Assembly (NCBI RefSeq): GCF_029637605.1
Contig: NZ_CP121261.1
Location: forward strand, 3,658,001 to 3,722,000
DNA from: Achromobacter spanius
GTDB taxonomy: Bacteria; Pseudomonadota; Gammaproteobacteria; Burkholderiales; Burkholderiaceae_B
Direction: 5' to 3'
DNA: 64,000 nt
Below the pieces are notes generated by a model that saw only the letters and a list, made by a program, of their open reading frames with translations, had not been told where the DNA came from and ran no database searches. A program made the translations under genes and the position numbers. The stretch's first letter is position 1; every line of letters starts with the position of its first letter. Of the stretch, positions 8,448 to 18,548 are shown one piece after another.

Positions 8448-9362
8448 TCAGACCGCGAACTCGGGGCGGAGTCCGCTTTTCAAGGGCAAGCCCATGATCT
8501 CGCGCGCCTCGGCGGGTGTGGCGGGTTCCATGTCCATTTCGCGGATGATGCGCACAATGCGCTCGGTCAGTTGGACATTGGTGGCCAGTTCGCCGTGCCG
8601 GTAATACAGGTTGTCTTCCAGGCCCACGCGCGCGTGGCCACCCAGCAGCAACGCGCTGATGTTGGCTTCAAGCTGCGACGGGCCGATACCGCTGACGCAG
8701 AAAATGCTGTTCTTCGGCAGCAGGTCCACCATCATTTGCAGATGCCGGGGCGAGAACGGCATCGCGTTCTGGAAATTCCGATGCACGTTCATGACCAGGT
8801 TGATGAAGTGCGGCTCTTCGTCCAGGCCTTCCTCGATCAGCGTCGTGGCGTCTTGCAGGATGTGCGTGGGGCTGAAGACCTCCCACTCGGGCTTGATGCC
8901 GCGCGCCTTCATGCCGGCCGCCAGTTCGCGCGCCTTGCTCAGCGGCGTATTCATCAGGTATTCGCGGTCGCCAAACGCCAGGTTCAGCGTGGTGGCGTCC
9001 AGCGTGCACATTTCGGCGCCGGCATCCATGCCCTTGAGCCGCTCTTCCCACAAGATTTCCCAGGTGCCGGGCGACGTTTCCTTCACCATGTCGCCATGCA
9101 CGCCGCCCCCGGTGGAATTGTTCAGCACAATGTCGCAACGTTCGCGGATGCGCTGGTTCATGTCGCGGTAGATGGCGGCATCGCACGTGGCCTGGTCGTC
9201 CGGCCGGCGCGCGTGCAGCGCCACCACGCTGGCGCCCGCGTTGTAGCAGCGGTAGACGTCCTCGGCGATTTCAGCGGGTTGCGTCGGCAGGTGCGGGTTC
9301 TGGGTCTTGAATGCCATGCCCCCGGTTGGGGCGATGGTTACGATGACTTTGCGTTTGGCCAT
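8448..9362 (-). CDS. Beta-keto acid cleavage enzyme (BKACE, DUF849)
   Basis: 304-residue BKACE-family protein. These TIM-barrel zinc enzymes cleave a beta-keto acid with acetyl-CoA to give acetoacetate and a new acyl-CoA. The family N terminus KVIVTIAPTGG is clear, followed by the metal-region histidine in VVALHARRPDD, the STGGGVHGD loop, and ISALLLGGHARVGLEDNLYY near the C terminus. The start at ATG 9362 lies 13 bases after the receptor stop. Known substrates in the family range from 3-keto-5-aminohexanoate to dehydrocarnitine; none can be chosen here. Confidence 0.88.
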   Translation of the reverse strand: MAKRKVIVTIAPTGGMAFKTQNPHLPTQPAEIAEDVYRCYNAGASVVALHARRPDDQATCDAAIYRDMNQRIRERCDIVLNNSTGGGVHGDMVKETSPGTWEILWEERLKGMDAGAEMCTLDATTLNLAFGDREYLMNTPLSKARELAAGMKARGIKPEWEVFSPTHILQDATTLIEEGLDEEPHFINLVMNVHRNFQNAMPFSPRHLQMMVDLLPKNSIFCVSGIGPSQLEANISALLLGGHARVGLEDNLYYRHGELATNVQLTERIVRIIREMDMEPATPAEAREIMGLPLKSGLRPEFAV

Positions 9363-9375
9363 GGGGGTCTCCGGT

Positions 9376-10599
9376 TCACTTCCACAGCGCGCAGCGGCTT
9401 TCGGCTTTCTTGGTGAAGGCCTCGTTGCCGTCAATGGTCTGCAGCACCTTGAAGTAGTCCCAAGGCGCTTTGGACTCGTCCGGCGTCTTCACCTGCAACA
9501 GGTACATGTCGTGCACGACGCGGCCATCCGGGCGCACCACGCCGTCCTTGATGTACATGTCATTCAGCTTGTTCTCGCGCAGGTATGCCAGCACGCGATC
9601 ACCGTCGTCCGTGCCCAGGGCCTTGACAGCGCGCAGGTATTGCAGCGCCGCGGAATAATCGGCCGCTTGCAGCGACGACGGCATGGCGTTGCGGCGTTCA
9701 AAGAACTTCTGGCTCCAGGCGCGGGTCGCATCGGATGCGTTCCAGTACCAGCTATCGGTCAGGTACAGGCCCTGCGTGGCGGGCAAGCCCATGGCGTGGA
9801 TGTCGTTGATGAACATGATCATGCCCGCCAGCTTCATCGTCTTGGTCACGCCGAATTCATTGGCGGCCTTGATGGCGTTGGTGGCGTCGGCGCCCGCGTT
9901 GGCCAAGGCAAGAATCTCTGCCTTGCTGGCTTGCGCCTGCAACAGGAACGACGAGAAATCGTTGGCCGACAAGGGATGCTTGACCGATCCCACGACCTTG
10001 CCGCCGCCCGCCTCGACCACCTTCGTCGTATCCGCTTGCAGCGCGTGGCCGAATGCGTAATCGGCCGTCAGGAAATACCAGCTTTTACCACCCGCCTTGA
10101 CCACCGCCGCGCCCGTGCCGCGCGCCAGCGCAACCGTGTCGTAGGCATAGTTCAAGGTGTAGGGCGTGCATTGCTCGTTGGTCAGCACGGGTGCGCCCGC
10201 GCCCACCACGATAATGGGCTTCTTCTTGTCGGCCGCCACCTTGGACATGGCCAGCGCGGTGCTGGAATTGGTGCCGCCGATCAGCATGTCCAAGCCCCGC
10301 TGGTCCAGCCATTCACGCGCCTTGGCCGATGCGATATCCGCCTTGTTCTGGTGGTCTGCCGTCAACAGCTCGATCTTCTTGCCGTTGATCTCGCCGCCCA
10401 TTTCCTCGATGGCCATCTTGATGGCTTCCGCTCCACCCGGGCCGTCGGGGCCGGAGTACACGCCGGACAGGTCGGTGATGAAGCCGATTCGGATGACATC
10501 GTCCGAAATCTGGGCGTGCGCGGCGCTTGCACTGAGCAGCGACACGGCGGCAGCGCAGGCGAGCGCGCTGCCGGACTTGATGCGTGGCATTGACAACAT
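9376..10599 (-). CDS. ABC transporter substrate-binding protein, branched-chain amino-acid type
   Basis: 407-residue periplasmic receptor of the Peripla_BP_6/LivJ class. The signal peptide covers about 1-30 and ends at SAAHA. The mature chain begins with DVIRIGFITDLSGVYSGPDGPGG, the family ligand-site start. An AGGAGACAGG ribosome site precedes the ATG; a second ATG three codons on is possible. No permease or ATPase follows, so this receptor must pair with components elsewhere. It leads the operon with BKACE and SDR, so I infer uptake of the acid that these enzymes degrade. Confidence 0.9.
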   Translation of the reverse strand: MLSMPRIKSGSALACAAAVSLLSASAAHAQISDDVIRIGFITDLSGVYSGPDGPGGAEAIKMAIEEMGGEINGKKIELLTADHQNKADIASAKAREWLDQRGLDMLIGGTNSSTALAMSKVAADKKKPIIVVGAGAPVLTNEQCTPYTLNYAYDTVALARGTGAAVVKAGGKSWYFLTADYAFGHALQADTTKVVEAGGGKVVGSVKHPLSANDFSSFLLQAQASKAEILALANAGADATNAIKAANEFGVTKTMKLAGMIMFINDIHAMGLPATQGLYLTDSWYWNASDATRAWSQKFFERRNAMPSSLQAADYSAALQYLRAVKALGTDDGDRVLAYLRENKLNDMYIKDGVVRPDGRVVHDMYLLQVKTPDESKAPWDYFKVLQTIDGNEAFTKKAESRCALWK

Positions 10600-10762
10600 A
10601 CCTGTCTCCTCTTATGTTTTTTGGCTCTTGATGCCTCAAGTATTCTGGGACCGCCCCCGGGCGCGTACAGTCATCATGGTGACAAAGCGGCCTAGGGTTT
10701 ACCTGTGCGCCTTTTACCTTTTGCCTTTTTCCCCTTTTGCCCTGTTGTTGAACGGAGAAACC

Positions 10763-11539
10763 ATGCGTGGACCGACCGCCAGCCTAGGCAACCAGACCCG
10801 TGGCCCCAAGCGCAAGCCGGCCGCGTGCCCGGTGGACAGAATGTTGAGTGTTGTGCCCTGGTACAACGGCATGCCCGAGCTTGAGCGCAACCTGGTCCGC
10901 TCGGAACTGCGCACGGTGCCGCTGGCCACTGGCGAATACCTGTTTCGCGCGGGGTCCAAATCGCTGGGTTGGTATGGCGTGGTCGAAGGCCTGGTGAAAT
11001 GGACCTCGCCCGGCGCGGACGGCAAGTCCCTGTCGTTGGCCGGCTTCAGCATCGGCAGCTGGTTCGGCGAAGCCACCATGCTGCGCCGCGCGCGCTTTGA
11101 GTATGAGGTGATTGCGCTACGCCCCAGCCGCATCGTCATCCTGCCGCGCGACACCTGCGAACGCCTGTGGAACCACAACATCGAATTCACCAAGGCGCTG
11201 ACGATGCACCTGGCGCAGCGGGTCAACTGGCTGATGGCCAGCTACACCGGCAACGTGCTGCTGGACGTGGACACCACCGTCGCCCGCGCCGTGGCGGCGC
11301 AATTCGATGCCGAACGCCATTCGGACACGCAAGGCCGATTGAAAATATCCCAGGAAGAAATTGCCAGCTTGTGCGGGGTCTCCCGCCAGCGATGCAACGC
11401 CGCGCTGACCCGGCTGGCGCGCGCGGGGGTACTGCGAACGCACTACGGCGGCATGACGATTCTGGATAAGGACGCGCTGTATCAACGGGCGTTGATTGAC
11501 GATGATTCGGGGGATTCGCCGAGTATGATGCGCCGCTGA
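10763..11539 (+). CDS. Crp/Fnr-family transcriptional regulator
   Basis: 258 residues with an N-terminal cyclic-nucleotide-type beta-roll (about 30-150, including GLVKWTSPGADGKSLSLAGFSIGSWFGE) and a C-terminal winged helix (KISQEEIASLCGVSRQRCNAALTRL, about 200-225). No Fnr-type cysteine cluster is seen, so it is not an obvious oxygen sensor. ATG 10763 follows ACGGAGAAA. The gene is divergent from the receptor/BKACE/SDR operon across a 163-base gap and probably controls it. The gap contains a pyrimidine-rich imperfect repeat (CCTTTTxCC, 10708-10742). Confidence 0.88.
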   Translation: MRGPTASLGNQTRGPKRKPAACPVDRMLSVVPWYNGMPELERNLVRSELRTVPLATGEYLFRAGSKSLGWYGVVEGLVKWTSPGADGKSLSLAGFSIGSWFGEATMLRRARFEYEVIALRPSRIVILPRDTCERLWNHNIEFTKALTMHLAQRVNWLMASYTGNVLLDVDTTVARAVAAQFDAERHSDTQGRLKISQEEIASLCGVSRQRCNAALTRLARAGVLRTHYGGMTILDKDALYQRALIDDDSGDSPSMMRR

Positions 11540-11554
11540 CTCATTGGAGATGCG

Positions 11555-12052
11555 TTGACATTCGACGACCAGAAGGCGAGCAGCTTGCCTCGACGGGCCG
11601 GGCTGCGCGTAGGTTTGCGGGTCTTGCTCATGCTATTGCCCTTGTTCTGCCTATTGCTGGCTTGGGCAGGCTGGAAGATTCTGAAATCGCCCTACGAACC
11701 CCAGGGCGCAACGTCCACGGCGTCGGCATTCATCCAGGACATTCACCAGGAAAACTGGCCACGCGCGCATGACCTGACATTCAAGAACGGCTACACCGGA
11801 CGCAGCCTGGATGAACTGCGCCGCGTCGCCGCCCGCCAATTCTGCGGGCGTGTGTCCGTGCTGAAATCCTGGCATCCCCCACAAACCCACGGCAACCGGC
11901 TGCGCCGATGGCTGAACGGCGTGGCGGTGGATCAAGACCAGGTGTGGGTGGAATTCGATGACGCGGCGTCGGGATGCATGATGACGTTCGAGATGCGGCT
12001 TGGCAAAGATAGCCAGTGGAAGGTCTTCAATTTCCAGAGCCATGCGGGGTGA
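11555..12052 (+). CDS. Hypothetical membrane-anchored protein
   Basis: 165 residues from TTG 11555, which follows TTGGAG. One hydrophobic segment (about 20-43) precedes a soluble domain that probably faces the periplasm and contains two cysteines that could pair (ARQFCGR and ASGCMMTF). The pattern of a helix (ENWPRAHDLTF) followed by strands resembles NTF2-like or DUF4878-type domains, but I do not recognise a family with confidence. It lies 15 bases after the Crp/Fnr gene and may be cotranscribed with it. Confidence 0.6.
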   Translation: MTFDDQKASSLPRRAGLRVGLRVLLMLLPLFCLLLAWAGWKILKSPYEPQGATSTASAFIQDIHQENWPRAHDLTFKNGYTGRSLDELRRVAARQFCGRVSVLKSWHPPQTHGNRLRRWLNGVAVDQDQVWVEFDDAASGCMMTFEMRLGKDSQWKVFNFQSHAG

Positions 12053-12078
12053 TGGTGGGCACCGGGGATTCACTAAGC

Positions 12079-12092
12079 GTTCATATATGAAC
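12079..12092. promoter_or_regulatory. 14-bp perfect palindrome upstream of parDE
   Basis: GTTCATATATGAAC is a perfect palindrome in the gap before the toxin-antitoxin pair. It is AT-rich against a GC-rich background and could be a dimer-binding site. No role is proven. Confidence 0.45.
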
Positions 12093-12152
12093 ACCTAGAG
12101 GGGTTAGCAATTCAGATCTGAACAAGGCTCCGAGACGACCGTTGCCGACTTG

Positions 12153-12184
12153 TTGACGTATTCATTTTTGATTATATTGAATAC
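12153..12184 (+). promoter_or_regulatory. Candidate parDE promoter and operator
   Basis: TTGACG (12153-12158) resembles a -35 box, with AT-rich TATATT/TATTGA downstream as possible -10. An inverted repeat GTATTCA (12158-12164) / TGAATAC (12178-12184) overlaps both elements. This is where a ParD dimer would be expected to autorepress. The -35 to -10 spacing is short (14-16), so the exact promoter is uncertain. Confidence 0.45.
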
Positions 12185-12207
12185 ACCAATAGCGACAGGA
12201 GCCGGAC

Positions 12208-12468
12208 ATGCCTCGGACTACGACTACAACCATGACGGTACGCCTTAGCGGACCGCTCAGTGATTTCGTCGCCGCCAACGTGGGCGAGCATGGCGACTAC
12301 GAAAACGTCAGCGAATACATGCGCGATCTGATCCGCCGCGACAAGGAACGCAAGGAACAGGACGCCTTCAACCGACTGAAGGCCGAGCTGGCCCACGCCT
12401 TCGCAGCCCCGGAGGCGTCGTACCGCCCTCTGACCGCAGCCGATGTGATCGCGCGCAACCGAGGCTGA
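12208..12468 (+). CDS. parD: ParD-like antitoxin (CopG/ribbon-helix-helix)
   Basis: 86 residues. The N terminus (TMTVRLSGPLSDFVAANV) forms the DNA-binding ribbon-helix-helix, followed by the ParD-typical NVSEYMRDLIRRDKER helix. The C-terminal half (AFAAPEASYRPLTAADVIARNRG) is the expected toxin-wrapping tail. It precedes the ParE toxin by 4 bases, the classical antitoxin-first order. It should neutralise ParE and repress its own promoter. Confidence 0.88.
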   Translation: MPRTTTTTMTVRLSGPLSDFVAANVGEHGDYENVSEYMRDLIRRDKERKEQDAFNRLKAELAHAFAAPEASYRPLTAADVIARNRG

Positions 12469-12472
12469 CGGC

Positions 12473-12787
12473 GTGGCCAACGTACTGATCCAGGAAGCAG
12501 CCTCCTGGCGGCTTGACGAAATCTATCGCTACACGCGCGATCGTTGGGGTACGGATCAAGCCGATCGCTACATTACCGGCCTGTTCGATGCCTTCGAAGG
12601 CATCGATACCCACCGGACTTCATCCAAGCCCCTTCCCGCCGAGTTCGGCATCGACGGCTACTTCTTCCGCTACGAACGCCACTTCGTTTACTGGCGCCGG
12701 CTCTCGAACGGCGACATCGGCATCGTCACCCTACTGCACGAACGGATGCACCAGATCGACCGTTTTCGGGACGACTTTGGTTTATGA
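12473..12787 (+). CDS. parE: ParE-like toxin (RelE/ParE superfamily)
   Basis: 104 residues from GTG 12473. It has the ParE layout: N-terminal LIQEAASWRLDEIYRYTRDRWG helices, RYITGLFDAFEGI, then the strand region SKPLPAEFGIDGYFFRYERHFVYWRR and LLHERMHQIDRF. The family poisons DNA gyrase or, for some members, another target. The gene is intact and paired with ParD. The 231 bases after it (12788-13018) show no recognisable gene. Confidence 0.87.
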   Translation: MANVLIQEAASWRLDEIYRYTRDRWGTDQADRYITGLFDAFEGIDTHRTSSKPLPAEFGIDGYFFRYERHFVYWRRLSNGDIGIVTLLHERMHQIDRFRDDFGL

Positions 12788-13018
12788 GCGAAAGGCAATT
12801 TTGGGAAAGGCCATGCCAAGATCCAGGACGGCCCGAGCAACACGCCACGGCGTTTTCTTGGAACTGCCTGGATGTTGAGGTGGCGCGGGTGAAGGGTTTC
12901 TCATCCGGGGGGAGCTGGCGAACTAGCGTAGCCATTTCGGTGTGCCAAGACTCGCCGGTATTTGGGTTCGTCATAAAACTACTCACCGTGACCGTCAGAA
13001 TGGCGCACCGCCATGCGT

Positions 13019-13795
13019 TCAAATACCTGCGTACCACTCATAACCACGATCTTCCCAGTAGCCGCCTCGACCGCCCCATAACGTGTCGAACGACGAAACG
13101 ACTTCGATGCGCATCAGGTATTTCGCCTGTTTGTAGCCGAGCTGCCGTTCGACTCTCAGCCGCAGCGGCGCACCATGTGCAACCGGCAGATCCTTTCCGT
13201 TCATCGCATACGCAAGAATCGTCTGCGGATGATAGGCATCGAGCAGATCGATACTTTCGTAATAACGGCCACTGCCATCAAACGTAACCTCTAGCTCATC
13301 CGCGCAGTGAAGCACGACATATCGCGCTCCGGGTTTCAATCGTGCAAGATCCAATATCCGGCCGAGGGGGGCCCCCTGCCATTGCCCGATAGCACTCCAC
13401 CCCTCGACACAATCGTGCCGGGTAATCTGCGTGCGCGACGGCAGACTTTTCAGTTGCGCGAGGGACAGGCTGAGAGGTTGTTGCACCAACCCATCCACCT
13501 GCAGCCGCCAATCGGCGAAGTCATTTTCGAGCAGACGGTTATATTCCTCGGAGTCAGGTGCTTGGGTACCATTGGCGCGGAATACGGGCGATAAGTCGGC
13601 CACGCTGTATTCTGGGGCCAGCGATTGACGGTCCAGCAGCAATCGCTGACCAGCCATCGTCAGCTTTTCGGTATTGCGCAAGACGGTACCGAACGACTCG
13701 CTCTGCGTCACGCGGTCACAGCCAGCCAGCAACAATGTGCTGGCGCCAGAAACCAGGCTGGCCAACATTTTCCGTCGGGAAAATCCTGTTGTCAT
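13019..13795 (-). CDS. Exported molybdopterin-dependent oxidoreductase (sulfite oxidase/YedY superfamily)
   Basis: 258 residues. The N terminus combines a twin-arginine-like SRRKMLASL with a lipobox (LLLAGC, Cys26), suggesting a Tat-exported lipoprotein. The Mo-pterin domain contains the ligand cysteine in TRHDCVEGW (Cys129) and the PLRLRVERQLGYKQAKYLMRIE core. The family oxidises or reduces S- or N-oxide type substrates in the periplasm. The gene overlaps the cytochrome b gene by 4 bases, so the pair likely forms a membrane-linked redox complex analogous to, but distinct from, MsrPQ. The substrate is unknown. Confidence 0.83.
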   Translation of the reverse strand: MTTGFSRRKMLASLVSGASTLLLAGCDRVTQSESFGTVLRNTEKLTMAGQRLLLDRQSLAPEYSVADLSPVFRANGTQAPDSEEYNRLLENDFADWRLQVDGLVQQPLSLSLAQLKSLPSRTQITRHDCVEGWSAIGQWQGAPLGRILDLARLKPGARYVVLHCADELEVTFDGSGRYYESIDLLDAYHPQTILAYAMNGKDLPVAHGAPLRLRVERQLGYKQAKYLMRIEVVSSFDTLWGGRGGYWEDRGYEWYAGI

Positions 13796-14655
13796 GATTC
13801 ATGTCCTGAGTGATCGATGTCATAGCGTCCGGTGATCATCGATCGTATGTTGTTCCAAAAACCAGACAACACGACCATGAGTACATGCACAATGACAAAC
13901 AGCACCAGCGATGATGCCGTGATGAAATGCAAGGTACGTGCCGACTGCCGGCCCCCGAACCAATCGGGTAAAAACGGAAAGGCCGCGTCAATACCGGGCG
14001 ACATAGTCAACCCCGTCAACACCATGAGGGGCAGTAGTACCAGCGCGACCATCAGATAAGTGAGTTTTTGCAGGGCGTTATATCGCCGTGCTTCGTCGCC
14101 TTTGGCGAAACGCAGGCGTGCATGATCCACGATTTCTCGCCATAGGTGCCGCGGCGTCAGCTGATCCCGATCCGGCAACAGTTCCCCGCGAATATGATTT
14201 CGCCAGAGTCCGTGTACTAGATACAGCAGACCATTGATCACCAGCAGCCAGGCAAACAGGAAATGCCAGTTCCTGGCTGCGCCCAGATCGTAATAGGACG
14301 GAATGGTCAGCCAGGCAGGAAATGCTCGTGCCGTATCGGCACCGTCTACGTTAGAGACGCCGAGAATGCCGGTTGTCTCGATACGAAGCGCACCAATGCG
14401 AAGGAATCCGTGCGTGCCATCGTCACGTTGCTGTGAACCAATCTCCAGCAGCGCATGTTCGGTATCGGCACCATACTGACCCCAGTAGAGTCGGGGGTGC
14501 GCATTGAAAATCTGCAATCCGCTGAGCAACATGATTGAAAAGCACAGCACGTTGATCCAATGCGTAATGCGCACGGTCACAGAATGACGCCGGATGCGAT
14601 GACGGCGCGTTGGACTATCCGCAACACGGATAGAGGTTGAATTAGTGATATTCAT
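13792..14655 (-). CDS. Cytochrome b561 / Ni-Fe hydrogenase-type b subunit
   Basis: 287 residues with about four membrane helices: VRITHWINVLCFSIMLLSG (near 30-48, with a heme-ligand histidine), NWHFLFAWLLVINGLLYLVHGL (near 130-150), LTYLMVALVLLPLMVLTGL and LHFITASSLVLFVIVHVLMVVLSG. Several histidines lie in the helices as expected for b hemes. A loop of about 80 residues after helix one is larger than usual. It sits upstream of, and overlaps, the molybdopterin enzyme gene and should pass electrons between that enzyme and the quinone pool. Confidence 0.83.
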   Translation of the reverse strand: MNITNSTSIRVADSPTRRHRIRRHSVTVRITHWINVLCFSIMLLSGLQIFNAHPRLYWGQYGADTEHALLEIGSQQRDDGTHGFLRIGALRIETTGILGVSNVDGADTARAFPAWLTIPSYYDLGAARNWHFLFAWLLVINGLLYLVHGLWRNHIRGELLPDRDQLTPRHLWREIVDHARLRFAKGDEARRYNALQKLTYLMVALVLLPLMVLTGLTMSPGIDAAFPFLPDWFGGRQSARTLHFITASSLVLFVIVHVLMVVLSGFWNNIRSMITGRYDIDHSGHES

Positions 14656-14712
14656 GGACAGGGTCTCTTTTCGGCTGGCAGGGGATGCCAGCCGGACATC
14701 GTTGTGATCCCA

Positions 14713-15348
14713 TTACATCGGAGGCACGACACCGTTCTTGCCTACGATCAACTGCCCCGTCGACAGCATGCCTTTTGCATCCTTTTGCGCGGGGATGAAA
14801 ACAGCGGTGCCGGGTTGCACGTCCTCAGCCGTAGCAGGTGCAAGCGTCACAACTGGCGTACCGTTGGGGATGGCGATTTTCTTTTCTTTGCCGTGATAGT
14901 TGACCGTCACCGTGCTGCCATCCACCGATTTGACGGCGTCGCCGACGGTAGCATTGGTCATTGTGCTATTGGGTTTCAAATCCCATCCATAGCTGCCTTC
15001 CCCGGTTCCTTTGAGTGCGGGGGGAAAGATCAGCACTTCCAACGCGCCGTCGCCGCCGGCAGACTTGGGCAACGAAGCGATGCCCACGAAATCGCCTGGC
15101 TTGATATCACCGATGCTGGCTTTCACGACAGCTGACGCCATCCATCCTTTGTTAAGCGTAATAGTCAGTGCTTGACCCTCGCGTGATTTCACCTGTAGTT
15201 GATCACCAGCCAGCGAGACCACGGTGCCGCGTACGCGTACGATTTGATCTGCTGGATTGGCCGCCATTGCGGCAGTCAGGCCCCCAGCGACAAGGGCGAC
15301 GCCCGCCACACTGTTGATGAGGTATTTGCGTAATGTTGAGAGATGCAT
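14713..15348 (-). CDS. Exported DUF5666-like protein
   Basis: 211 residues from ATG 15348. A signal peptide (about 1-29, ending TAAMA) precedes repeated OB-fold-like segments: VRVRGTVVSLAGDQLQVKSREGQALTITL, then KSVDGSTVTVNYHGKEKKIAIPNGTPVV. This pattern is typical of DUF5666 proteins found near redox and metal genes. It is first in an operon with the cytochrome b and molybdopterin enzyme, 57 bases upstream of the former. The role is unknown; a periplasmic accessory or sensor is an inference. Confidence 0.7.
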   Translation of the reverse strand: MHLSTLRKYLINSVAGVALVAGGLTAAMAANPADQIVRVRGTVVSLAGDQLQVKSREGQALTITLNKGWMASAVVKASIGDIKPGDFVGIASLPKSAGGDGALEVLIFPPALKGTGEGSYGWDLKPNSTMTNATVGDAVKSVDGSTVTVNYHGKEKKIAIPNGTPVVTLAPATAEDVQPGTAVFIPAQKDAKGMLSTGQLIVGKNGVVPPM

Positions 15349-15445
15349 ACAAATTTTCCTGGTGATGAAAACACCACCTAACGAACAATCGGCGTCTAAG
15401 GTGAAGCAAGCTGTCGAAAGCCGCGCCGAGAAAACTTTCGAATAA

Positions 15446-15463
15446 CGACCAACTAGTTGGTCG
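15446..15463. promoter_or_regulatory. TetR-type operator, perfect 18-bp palindrome
   Basis: CGACCAACTAGTTGGTCG is a perfect palindrome 98 bases upstream of the start of the DUF5666-like gene. Its size and ACCAA...TTGGT form are typical of TetR-family operators. It probably controls the three-gene redox operon. No TetR gene is present within this window. Confidence 0.7.
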
Positions 15464-15667
15464 GTTGCTAAACTAAAAAAAATGGCGACCTTGCTCCTAT
15501 CCGGACAGGAGACCTGATTCAGACAGTCAACTGATGAATAGCAGCACTCACTAGCGTGCGAAAAACCTCTGGCCGGCGGGCCGCCCGCGCCGACAACGAT
15601 GACTGACTGGATACGCAAACGCGACAATTGCCGTCGCTAGATCAGCTTTTTGTCGCTCGTGATGGCT

Positions 15668-15687
15668 ACCAATCTACTAGTTGGTCG
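15668..15687. promoter_or_regulatory. Second, degenerate TetR-type site
   Basis: The right half CTAGTTGGTCG is identical to that of the palindrome at 15446, and ACCAA lies upstream at 15668-15672. It is about 220 bases from the first site and next to the truncated hydrolase gene. It was probably the operator of a gene lost from this locus. Confidence 0.5.
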
Positions 15688-15710
15688 ATAGGCTGTCAAG
15701 GCGGCTTTTG

Positions 15711-15778
15711 TCACTCGTCGTCAAGAAACTTCAAGATCGCGCGGTTGAACGCCGCCGGATCCTGAATGAATGCAAAGT
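15711..15778 (-). pseudogene. 3' remnant of an alpha/beta-hydrolase gene
   Basis: On the minus strand the last 22 or so codons read [22 protein letters not shown] followed by TGA. This is the typical end of an alpha/beta-hydrolase, including the catalytic histidine context. Upstream of this point the frame runs straight into the inverted repeat of the IS element at 15778. The rest of the gene is not present on the other side of the element, so it was deleted. Confidence 0.65.
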
Positions 15779-16486
15779 GAACCGCCCCGGGTTTTGCAGC
15801 GGGCAGCGCGAAGGCGTCACCACCAGCGAGCGCGAGCGGATCAAGGAACTGGAGCGGGAGAACCGCGAACTGCGCCGGGCCAACGACATCCTGCGTACGG
15901 CCAGCGCTTTTTCGCACAGGCGGAGCTCGACCGCAAACTGAAGTCGTAAACGCCTACATCGACCGGCACCGGGAGGCTTACGGGGTCGAGCCGATCTGCA
16001 AGATGTTGCAGCTTGCCTCGTCGGCCTATCGGCGCCATGCCGCGCGGCTGTACGATCCATCGCGACGCAGCGACCGCGTCCGGCGCGACGAACAGCTCAC
16101 GCTGCACGGTCGAGCGACTGATGCGCATGCAGGGTCTGCAAGGTGTGCGGCGCGGCAAGCGGCTGCGAACGACCATCGCCGATGACGCGGGCAGCCGCCC
16201 GCTGGATCGGGTCAACCGGCAATTCCGCGCAGACCGGCCGAACCAGTTGCGGGTCTCGGACTTCACCTATGTCTCGACCTGGCAGGGCTGGCTGTACGTG
16301 GATTCGTCATTGACGTCTACCCCCGGCGCATTGTCGGTTGGTTCAACCATAAACGCCTGTACTCATCCATCGGTTATATGCCGCCCGCCGAAGCTGAGGC
16401 AAACTACTACAACCAACTCGGCACAACCGCCGACGAGGCCGTTTTACTTTAACCAAATAGCCTCCGCGATACCCGGGGCGGTTCAC
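15778..16486 (+). mobile_element. Internally deleted IS3-family element
   Basis: Both ends carry matching inverted repeats: TGAACCGCCCCGGGTTTTGC from 15779 and its counterpart at 16461-16485 (about 20 of 25 positions agree). Between them lie the OrfA end ([25 protein letters not shown], coiled coil), an OrfB start (AYIDRHREAYGVEPICKML), a middle piece (RPNQLRVSDFTYVSTWQGWLYV) and the OrfB tail (FNHKRLYSSIGYMPPAEAEANYYNQ), in shifting frames. VIDVYPRRIVGW is joined directly to FNHKRL, so most of the DDE core is deleted. OrfA also lacks its beginning. It cannot encode a transposase but could in principle be mobilised in trans. No target duplication is visible. Confidence 0.85.
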
Positions 16487-16501
16487 CGTAGAAGCTAAGC
16501 G

Positions 16502-16575
16502 TGGAGCGGGTGAAGGGAATCGAACCCTCGTATGAAGCTTGGGAAGCTGCCGTTCTACCATTGAACTACACCCGC
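16502..16575 (-). tRNA. tRNA-Gly(CCC)
   Basis: The complement reads GCGGGTGTAGTTCAATGGT at the 5' end and closes with CCCGCT plus an encoded CCA, giving a 7-base acceptor stem. The anticodon loop is TTCCCAA, anticodon CCC, and the T loop GGTTCGATTCC is standard. The anticodon stem GCAGC/GCTTC has one C-T mismatch. The IS remnant ends 16 bases from its 3' end. Confidence 0.93.
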
Positions 16576-16759
16576 TCGGGTGTCGTGCCGCAGCGCTTGG
16601 CCTGGGCAGAGCCGACGATTATAGCGCGGGTTTTTCAGATTCCAGGGGCGATTTTTGCGTGCGTCCTTGGCGGTATGGACCTTCGGAATTTAATGCGTCC
16701 CCAATTTAGTCCATCCGGCCGACTCCGCCCCGCCGCACCTGCCACTACAATTCGGGGCT

Positions 16760-18537
<1,778 letters not shown>

Positions 18538-18548
18538 GGACACCTGAC

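Noticed and set aside
7647..10599. Carnitine degradation operon
   Set aside because: BKACE proteins include dehydrocarnitine cleavage enzymes, but the dehydrogenase here is an SDR and not the carnitine dehydrogenase type, and no thioesterase or betaine gene is near.
10166..10762. Upstream extension of the Crp/Fnr frame
   Set aside because: It overlaps the receptor gene in antisense; ATG 10763 with its ribosome site gives the normal domain start.
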